The translations under genes were made by a program, and so were the position numbers. Shown piece by piece: positions 57,301-64,000 of a stretch of 64,000 nt of DNA. The stretch spans positions 992,001-1,056,000 of the forward strand of contig JAETXT010000015.1 of NCBI GenBank assembly GCA_019188255.1, read 5' to 3'. The notes beneath the pieces were generated by a model, which saw only the letters and a list, made by a program, of their open reading frames with translations, did not search any database and had not been told where the DNA came from. Positions within the stretch are counted from its first letter, which is position 1; each line of letters begins with the position of its first letter. The DNA comes from Verticillium longisporum (taxonomy: Eukaryota; Ascomycota; Sordariomycetes; Glomerellales; Plectosphaerellaceae).

Positions 57301-59346
57301 CGTACACGAGTGGCGCCGAAGCCTCGCTCGTGGCCTTGACGCGATCCTGGAGCACAGCACGACGGGTGCACGTGAAGGAATCGGCCACGACGGTGGCGGA
57401 TATGAGCTGATCCGGGTGCAAAATAACCATGTTTTGGTCATCGTTGATAACGCAGCGTCCTTCGGCGTCGAAGTCACCGATGATGTGAACAAAAGATTTT
57501 TCATGCGCGGGCGTTTCGTACCAATCACCCCTGAGATGTACAGTTCGCACAATCTTCGTCTTCTCGACTTGGACGAGAAGCATCTGGGCCAAGCATTAGC
57601 GTGGGATCAGCCGGGACAAGAAACGGGCTACCTTTTCGAGCCTTGTTCGGCCGTGGTCGTCGAGGTACTCGCTCTCTAGTACGTTGGTCACTAAATATCG
57701 CTGAATGGCCTTGGGTTTCTGTGTCTACCTTGGGTCTTAGCATGAGTCGTCATCCTGGTTATTTCATCCAACGTACAGCGGGCAGTGGCAAGGTTGGCTG
57801 TTTGGCGGATTGTGTAGCCGCCATCTCTGCCGCATCGAAGTCGAAGTCTCCGAAGTCGTCGCCAAATTCATCTTCTGGGTCGCCCTTGGCTGCTGCTGGC
57901 CCCAGCTTGGGGGGCGCCGGGTGGTGCGCGCGAACTGGTTGAGATGGAGCTTGTGATGCGTTTGTCTTCTCAAAGTGGTCCATCATGAGACCCGCAGCTT
58001 CGATAATGTTGTCGTCCAGATCATCGTCAAAGTCGTCATCCAGGAAATCTACCGGTTTATGAACCTTCTTTAACGGCGAAGGAGGTGGTCCCATGGGTGC
58101 CTGACTGGCAGGTTTCGATGGCTGCGTGGTTGTGAGATCGAGCTGCATGAGGGTGTCGTCGTCCAAAAGATCGTCATCCAGAAAGTCGTCGTCGCCGTAG
58201 TCGGATTCAGGCTTTGGCTGTGTGACAATGCCCAGACCAAGATCCTGCTTGACTGCGTGGTCCTGGCTTTGAGCAACAACGTGCTTGGGTCGGTCCTGTT
58301 TGTACGGACTTGATGATGGGGTTCGGTCATGTGCGTTCCCATTGACGGCAGCGCTCCTTTTCTGGGGGCACGGCGACTCTGATGCCATGTCTTTTCCTGT
58401 GGCTGATGCTGGCGACGTAAACTCCTGCTTGCTCTCCACAGTATCGAGCAAAGCAGTGACCAAGGACGACTTGGAGACATCGCCAAATGACTGGCTATTC
58501 CTCGCAGACATGCCCAGGGTCTCTGGACGGTCGAAGCGGCGTCGCTTCGGCCAGTTCAGCCCGTTGCTGAGAGTTCTGCGGAACCCGGCCTCGGTCGAAG
58601 GTACCGCGCCCTTGGGGGGTCTTGGAGACGAGGAAACCATGAATTGGGCAAGACTGGTGTTGGTTGCTCCCAATGGCGTGGCCAGGCCTCCTCTGTTTCC
58701 GAGCGAGAAACGGTCCCAGAGTTCAAGAGTCGGGTCTGCGTGAGGCGACCGCAATGCCGCGCCTAGTTTCTTGACATCGACAGCAGGGACAGGCGTCGGC
58801 GCCGTGTCTGTGCACGGTGAGGAGATGGGAGATGAGCTGCGAGCCCGCTTCCTATGCCTCCTTGAGATCATGGGGGAGATCATTGAGGAGTATGCCGGGT
58901 CCTCTTTATTGTTCCACATGATTCGCTCGTTCGGGGAGAGGTGTTCGATTTCGATGGAGGGCTTCGGCTCCCGCGCCATGAGGTCTTTGAGGCTGACCCG
59001 GCCAGCTGGGGTCATTGACGTTGCATCTTGGCTGACTGGTGGTCGGCATGTGTCCTGCTGGTCATCTTTCTTGGGAGGCGTCGATGTCAAGTCCACCACG
59101 TCGAATGGTGGTTGGAACTGGAACTCGGTCAACTTGTTTCTCGTCTTCTCGGATACCGGTGCGAGTGGTCGATTGCTTGTCGTTTGTCCCGTTGCGGAAT
59201 GCGTCTTTGCCCTCTGCCACTGGGCACGACTCTACAAGAAACAAGTCAGTCAGAGGGTAGCTATACGTGTGGTAAAGCATGTCGAGGCCAACCTTCGCAA
59301 AGCGGTTCTGCTCGTATGCCGAGTGTGACCTCTGCGGGAGAGGCAT
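54314..59346 (-). CDS. DNA2: DNA replication helicase/nuclease Dna2
   Basis: Dna2 trims Okazaki flaps and resects double-strand breaks. Four exons: 59346-59293, 59231-57777, 57700-57632 and 57583-54314, giving 1615 aa; the first exon (MPLPQRSHSAYEQ) is found by its splice to SRAQWQRAK. The N-terminal 500 residues are disordered, with acidic blocks (FLDDDFDDDLDD). The RecB-like nuclease follows: RYLVTNVLESEYLDD, CTRRAVLQDR, LHEVFQAAL, GNIDATVQV, PFEARTGR and QTSLY, plus an Fe-S cysteine cluster CNKCYAKTAC. The superfamily 1 helicase has GMPGTGKTTTIAHI (Walker A), YCIVDEASQI (Walker B), LVGDHNQLPP, TADRFQGRDKEVVVLSLVRS and RRINVAFTRAK. One oddity: nuclease motif III is usually ExK, but here reads E751-A-R753. 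Three ACGCGT boxes stand upstream. Confidence 0.94.
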
Positions 59347-59874
59347 GGTAGAAAAGAACCGCCGCCTCTATGATCTGCACATTTGTTCCAATACTTTTTT
59401 TTTGCCCCCCAAAAAATCCGGCCGTTTGAACGTGTTGGTCGAAAACGCCCCAAAAGAGCATTTGCTGAATGTTTGTTGCATCTATGGCGTTGGAGACGCG
59501 ATGGCCCCCTGCGAACGCGTGTGGAGCACTGATCAAGTGTCGCTAGTGTTGGGCAACGCGTATATTGAATTGCCCCACGACTGGATAATTGCACGGGAAC
59601 GCGTCTGGAAATCAAGTAAACAGTATACGCACTTGGGGAGCTGACGCACGGGCCATTTCCAGCACGACTCGGTGGTTCATCAATTCGATCGACAGACGTC
59701 AAGTCACAGACGTCACTCATTCAGTTGTCCACAGACCAGAACACATCGATCATCGTCACTTTTCAGCGCCAGGTTACCCTGGGCATATTCTCACACAAAC
59801 TGTGACAGAAGAAAGCAAATTGTGCGAATTACATCTCAGAATTTGATCGCTTGGCCTGGGCGGAACCCGACACC
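59347..59874. other. Divergent promoter between dna2 and the next gene
   Basis: 528 bp with no gene. It contains a T9/C6 stretch near 59395 and the MCB cluster described separately. Confidence 0.75.
59515..59604. promoter_or_regulatory. Three MluI cell-cycle boxes ahead of dna2
   Basis: ACGCGT at 59515-59520, 59556-59561 and 59599-59604, each preceded by A (AACGCGT), 41 and 43 bases apart, with a related GACGCGA at about 59494. They lie 169-258 bp upstream of the dna2 start codon and 271-360 bp before the divergent gene. MBF-bound MCBs are known to drive G1/S genes; spacing and number make this the clearest regulatory signal in the window. Confidence 0.7.
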
Positions 59875-61140
59875 ATGGCGTCCCGCAACACAGACGCAGG
59901 CTGGGACGACAGCACCTCGAGTGAGGGGACCGGCACAACATATCAGTTTCCCGAAATCTCCGTACCCCTGTGGGCGACACTCCTGGGCGTCACAGAAAGC
60001 CAGATCCAGACGAGCACGAAGCGCGTCGCCGGGAGCATCGCACAAAAGCTGTCACGGCCCATCACGCAGGAGGAGGTGGCTTCCCTGACGACCATCTCGG
60101 CGCGCGACGTGGTGATCCACTCGCTCAAGCTCCCAATCGGCGTCACCATGGCCGCGGTCATCGCCTACAACGGGCGCGCCAAGTTTCGCTTCCCCTTCTG
60201 GCAGCCCAAATGGGTCAAGACGAGCCCGCACGTGTTCCCCAGCCTGCACCAGCAGGTGCTGAAGGGCCAGGCGGCGCACTACGCGTGGCACATGTCGCGG
60301 TTCGTGGCGTACTACTTCTTCTGCGACCTCGCCGTCGGCTCGTTCCTGCACTCATACGCCAACATTAGCAACTTTGCCGCCATGACGATGGACCCGCAGC
60401 TCAAGGCCCTCGCCGACGCCCTGCGCCGCCAGAGGGCGGGCGAGGCGCCCGGCGGCCAGACGCCGGACTGGGGCAGGTACGCGTCGAGGGCCAGCAAGAC
60501 GGAGCTCATCCGGGCCAAGGACGAGCTCGAGGCGGCCTGCGCCAAGGCAGAGGAGTCGCTGCGCAACAGCGCCAACACGTCACAAGAGGATCTCGAGTCT
60601 GGGCTCATCGCCATCCGGGAGGCCTCGACGGAGCAGCTGCGTCGTCTTGATGAGGCCATTGTGGCCAAAGAGGACCCGCAGCAATCTGTTGATCAGGAAA
60701 AGGAGTACGACACCCTCGCTGGCTCTGGGCCAGGTGCGCCTGCTACGTTACAAAGCACATATTCCACAGGGTCAACGAAGCCGGCGACCTGGGGCTCGGG
60801 ATCCACGGAGACCACGCAGTCACCAAGTTGGGGCAACTCGGGCGTCGAGGGCATCGACGACGATGCGTCGCCTGTGGCACCAGGCGCCAGAGGCTCTCCC
60901 CAAGGCACCTTCTCCTGATCGGCATGGGATAGAGTGCGCCAGCAAGCGGCGGCAGACAGACAGCAGCAGGGCCGCGTGCCGAACGCCAACGCCGGCAGCT
61001 ACGGGAGCAACTACCCGTACAAGGCGACAGAAAAGGACAAGGCTGAGGCCAAGAGCCAGGCGCAGGAGGAGTTTGATGCGCTGCTCGAGCGGGAGAGGCA
61101 GGTCGATGAGGGCAAGTCTGGTTGGGGCAGGCGGTCATGA
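59875..61140 (+). CDS. Uncharacterised fungal membrane-associated protein with an internal TGA
   Basis: Family not recognised. The start is CACCATGG at 59875. The frame runs to a TGA at 60916-60918 (347 aa) and then continues open in the same frame for 73 further codons to the TGA at 61138-61140. The downstream part (SAWDRVRQQAAADRQQQGR, EEFDALLERERQVDEG) reads like a genuine C-terminal helix, and a Trp (TGG) at the stop would give the smooth text TFSWSAWDRV. Upstream: EISVPLWATLLGVTE, two moderately hydrophobic stretches (LPIGVTMAAVIAY; FVAYYFFCDLAVGSFLHSYA), a coiled coil (AKDELEAACAKAEESLR) and a Ser/Thr/Gly/Trp low-complexity region. The TGA is either a base-call error, a recent nonsense change or a real shorter end. 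Shares the MCB promoter with dna2. Confidence 0.7.
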
Positions 61141-61764
61141 GCTGTAGAGCATATGAGTACTGTATTTGTAAGGCAACCATAACTACCTACCTAGGCAGCT
61201 GGACGTGGTGAAGCACCACCTCAAGGTCAGCCCCAAATGTATAAACATGTCCTACATTCCGGCAGATGACCACCGAACCTCAGTCAGCAATGGGCCTGGC
61301 CTCATGCTCATGACATGATGACCTAAGCCGGCACTGGAACGAGACTCTGGTGAGCCCCCCGCATTCGGATGTGGCATGTGAGAGACGCTAGACAGGGGCC
61401 GGGCTTTTGCCCCCCCCATGCGCCATCACATTCTGGGGGATGCCTCGGCCGGTTTTTGGGGGGGAAGCCGCCAGGCCAAGAACCCCCAACCCCCCAAACC
61501 CAGGCAGCTGCTCCAGCTGACATCAGAACCCACCGTCTGGCCGTCCACTGATCGCAAACATCCGAGGCCCAGACACACCTGCCGTCAGAGAAAGCCTCCT
61601 GCCAACACGACGTCTTTAACTTCCTCCTCCTCCTCGTCGCCTTGCCATCTTCACCTTTGACACAACATCCATCATCTCTTGCCTGGTTCTTTCTTCTTTC
61701 CTTCTCCGTGCCTGTCCCAAGATACCCATTCCATCCTCATCACATCACGTTCAGTCTTTCCACC
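61141..61764. other. Promoter region of the thiolase gene
   Basis: No gene. It contains G-rich and C-rich tracts at 61430-61500 and two CCTCGG elements. The last 100 bases are a CT/CA-rich leader. Confidence 0.65.
61443..61567. promoter_or_regulatory. Pair of CCTCGG fatty-acid-response elements
   Basis: CCTCGG at 61443-61448 and its complement CCGAGG at 61562-61567, about 320 and 200 bp before the thiolase start. CCTCGG is the core bound by FarA/FarB (Aspergillus) and Ctf1 (Fusarium) at beta-oxidation genes. The match to gene function supports it, but six bases twice is modest evidence. Confidence 0.45.
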
Positions 61765-63175
61765 ATGGGTGCCATCGAGAGAATTTCCCAGCTGTCCGGC
61801 CAGATTGTCGGCGCCTCTGGCAAGGAGAAGCTTCTCCAGAAGAACCCCGACGATGTAAGTTTTTCCTCTCTGTCTCTCCCTCCGAACCCCTGCGTCGTCG
61901 CCTAGATCGCAGACTGACCCAGTCCTCTCCCTCCAGGTCGTTGTCACAGCCGCGCTCCGCACCCCCTTCACAAAAGGTGGCAAGGGCGGCTTCAAGGACA
62001 CCCAGGCCGCCGACCTCATGGCCGGCGCCCTGAAGGCCCTGCTCGAGCGCTCCAAGATTGACCCCGCCCTCGTGGAGGACATTGCCGTCGGCACCGTCCT
62101 CGCCCCCGGCGGTGGCGCCACCGAGATGCGTGCCGCCGCCCTCGTCGCCGGCTTCCCCACCACGACGGCCGTCCGCACCCTCAACCGCCAGTGCTCCTCG
62201 GGTCTGCAGGCCTCCATCGACATTATCAACCAAATCAAGTCGGGCATGATCGAGATTGGCATCGGTGCCGGTGTCGAGAGCATGAGCACCCAGTACGGGT
62301 ATGTCTGATTCTGAGATCTCTCTCTCTCTCCCTCCCTCCCTCTCTCTCTCGTCAGACCAGCTAACACGCCGTGACCAGCCCCAGCGCCGTGTCCGAGTTC
62401 TCTGAGCTCCTCGAGAACAACAAGGAGGCCGCCAACTGCAAGGTCCCCATGGGCGTGCTGTCCGAAGACATGGCGCGCGACCTGCACGTGTCGCGCGCCG
62501 CGCAGGACGCCTTCGCCGCCTCGTCCTACGCCAAGGCCGCCAAGGCCCAGGCCGAGGGCCTCTTCGACGCCGAGATTGCGCCCCTGACCGTGTCCTTTGA
62601 GGACCCCAAGTCGGGCGAGACGCGCACCATCACGGTCGACAAGGACGACGGCATCCGCGCCGGCGTGACGGCCGAGTCGCTCGGCAAGATCCGCGCCGCC
62701 TTTGCCAAGGACGGCAGCATCCACGCCGGCAACGCCTCGCAGGTCTCCGACGGCGCCGCCGCCGTGCTCTTCATGCGCCGCTCCACCGCCGAGCGCCTCG
62801 GCCAGACCATCCTCGGCAAGTACGTCGCCGGCGCCATCGTCGGCGTGCCCCCGCTGCTCATGGGCCAGGGCCCCTACAAGGCCATCCCCGCGCCAACGAG
62901 CTCGCCGGCATCGCGGCCGAGGACGTCGACATTTACGAGATCAACGAGGCCTTCGCCTCGCAGTGCCTCTGGTCCGCCGAGAAGCTCGGCATCCCCCTCG
63001 ACAAGGTCAACCCCAAGGGCGGCGCCATTGCCTTTGGCCACCCCTCGGCTGCACCGGCGCCAGGCAGATCTCCACCCTGCTGTACGAGCTCAAGAGGACC
63101 GGCAAGAAGATTGGCAACACGTCCATGTGCATCGGCACCGGTATGGGGATGAGCGCCGTCTGGGTCGCCGAGTAA
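61765..63175 (+). CDS. 3-ketoacyl-CoA thiolase, peroxisomal (two one-base frame breaks)
   Basis: Last step of beta-oxidation: thiolytic cleavage of 3-ketoacyl-CoA to acetyl-CoA and a shortened acyl-CoA. Exons 61765-61854, 61937-62298 and 62379-63175; 416 aa once bridged. The N-terminal RISQLSGQI (residues 6-14) matches the PTS2 peroxisomal signal. The catalytic Cys116 lies in LNRQCSSGLQA. VGVPPLLMGQGPYKAIPA is followed, in shifted frames, by DVDIYEINEAFASQCLW, GGAIAFGHP|LGCTGARQ with the catalytic His, and CIGTGMGMSAVWVAE. The frame breaks at about 62890 and in the C run 63041-63044; adding one base at each restores the full family length. Two errors in GC-rich DNA seem likelier than a dead gene. 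CCTCGG elements lie upstream. Confidence 0.93.
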
Positions 63176-63535
63176 GCGGAACAACCAACTACATGAACAT
63201 GGAAAAGGGGAGCAGCAAGGCATGGAAGACGGGAAGGGTCTCAACCCCCAAATTGGAAGCCATTTGTACCATATCAGAACCATATCACGATCATAGAGAC
63301 AATAATCTCTGACATGTATGACCTTACACACTGCTGTTTATAAGTCCGTGACTTGAGTCGTTGGTCACCTCGTTCATTGCCGTACATGCCAGTGCGGGAA
63401 TCGCAGCTCAGAAAGCGTTGAGAGAGAAAAAAAACGTGCATTGATATATGCATCACGCTGCCAACGCTACCTGTTCTATACCTCATACAATCGTTACGCA
63501 CGCTCCTACTGTCCGTCTCTGACCGTCGTCACCCC
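63176..63535. other. Convergent intergenic region
   Basis: 3' regions of the thiolase and of the HECT ligase gene, which face each other. AT-richer than flanking coding DNA. No gene. Confidence 0.7.
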
Positions 63536-64000
63536 TCAGCTCAGGTCGAAGCCAGCGCCCGAGGAAATCGCGAGGACCAACTTGCGCCGCAGCGTCTCCT
63601 CGTCAGTATACCGCGGCAGCTTGAGCAGGTTCACGCACGTGCTGGCGCTCGGCAGCCGGGCCTCGTCGGTGCCGCCGTCGCGAATGCTGAAAAGCGGGTT
63701 CAGCGACCCGAACCCCAGCAGCGGCGCGCGCGGCGTCGACGTGACGTACTTGAGCAGATCGCGTCGCTGGGCGTCCGTGAACCCACGCACGACCTTCCAG
63801 AAGAGCTGGATCGTCGGGTGCTCCTCGCCATCGTCGCCAATGACGTAGAGGCCCGAATAGTTGGTGTTGGCGCGCAGGTCATCAATGCTAATCTCGGACG
63901 AGTCGCCGCCGACGAGGCGCTGCAGCTCCGTCTGGTTAAACATGGAGAGCCAGGTCGGCGCGATGATGGCGCGCAGACCGCGCAGGAAAGCCATCGTTTG
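63536..64000 (-). CDS. HUL5: HECT-type E3 ubiquitin ligase, HUL5/UBE3C-like (C-terminal part; cut by window end)
   Basis: Only the last 154 codons are present; the gene continues beyond 64000. This is most of the HECT domain's C-lobe region. Visible: FLRGLRAIIAPTWLSMFNQ, ELQRLVGGDSSEISIDDLRA, HPTIQLFWKVVRGF, LLKYVTSTPRAPLLGFGSL, and the catalytic cysteine in LPSASTCVNLLKLPRY, ending in the short tail GAGFDLS. The tail and SASTCVNLLKLP fit the Hul5/UBE3C group, which adds ubiquitin to proteasome-bound substrates. E3 class sure, subgroup likely. The stop is at 63536-63538, and the frame is open to the window edge. Confidence 0.88.
   Translation of the reverse strand, partial: QTMAFLRGLRAIIAPTWLSMFNQTELQRLVGGDSSEISIDDLRANTNYSGLYVIGDDGEEHPTIQLFWKVVRGFTDAQRRDLLKYVTSTPRAPLLGFGSLNPLFSIRDGGTDEARLPSASTCVNLLKLPRYTDEETLRRKLVLAISSGAGFDLS

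Noticed and set aside
60916..60918. Selenocysteine at the internal TGA
   Set aside because: Ascomycete fungi lack selenoprotein machinery, and the context suggests a former Trp codon.

Overview
This is filamentous ascomycete (Pezizomycotina) nuclear DNA. Genes carry short GT-AG introns of about 50-260 bp, some with a visible CTAAC/CTGAC branch site, coding DNA is GC-rich, and the gene set is typically fungal: DASH subunit Duo1, Mcm10, Dna2, Pmc1-type Ca2+-ATPase, a SurE-TTL fusion (Pby1), a BRE4/DUF2421 transporter and a Crh-type wall enzyme. A Sordariomycete, perhaps in Hypocreales, fits best; that is inference. I saw no tRNA, rRNA or CRISPR.

Layout. 0.9-2.2 kb: GPI-anchored GH16 Crh-like protein. 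4.3-5.5 kb: CAD-type alcohol dehydrogenase. 5.7-6.3 kb: wrecked class III sirtuin. 7.5-10.0 kb: DAL81/TamA-like Zn2Cys6 regulator with GATA sites in a 5-kb gene-free upstream region. 15-22.7 kb: a replication/mitosis block (mcm10, rnh202, duo1 and an S/T-P-rich protein I do not recognise) with MluI cell-cycle boxes in both divergent promoters. 23.7-26.4 kb: PBY1-like fusion. 30.0-34.5 kb: PMC1-like pump. 35-36 kb: an AT-rich, RIP-mutated Tc1/mariner transposase relic. 36.8-38.4 kb: class I sirtuin. 42-45.1 kb: SCY1-like pseudokinase. 46-64 kb: mitochondrial branched-chain aminotransferase, complex I ESSS subunit, BRE4-like membrane protein, a small unknown, DNA2, an unknown protein with an internal TGA, peroxisomal 3-ketoacyl-CoA thiolase, and the 3' end of a HUL5-like HECT ligase running off the window.

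The strongest functional theme is S-phase and mitosis: mcm10, rnh202, duo1, the unknown S/T-P-rich gene and dna2 all have ACGCGT-type elements in their promoters, three of them within 90 bp ahead of dna2. Other promoter signals match gene function: GATAAG repeats before the nitrogen-type regulator and CCTCGG elements before the peroxisomal thiolase.

About sequence quality: eight single-base frame breaks interrupt seven otherwise conserved genes, all within or beside runs of one base. They look like consensus errors rather than eight independent pseudogenisations. Only the small sirtuin (large internal deletions) and the transposase (many RIP-type stops) look truly dead. I found no convincing new multi-gene system; the best leads are the cell-cycle promoter set with its unknown partner gene, and apparent catalytic-residue substitutions in the Crh enzyme and the DNA2 nuclease.
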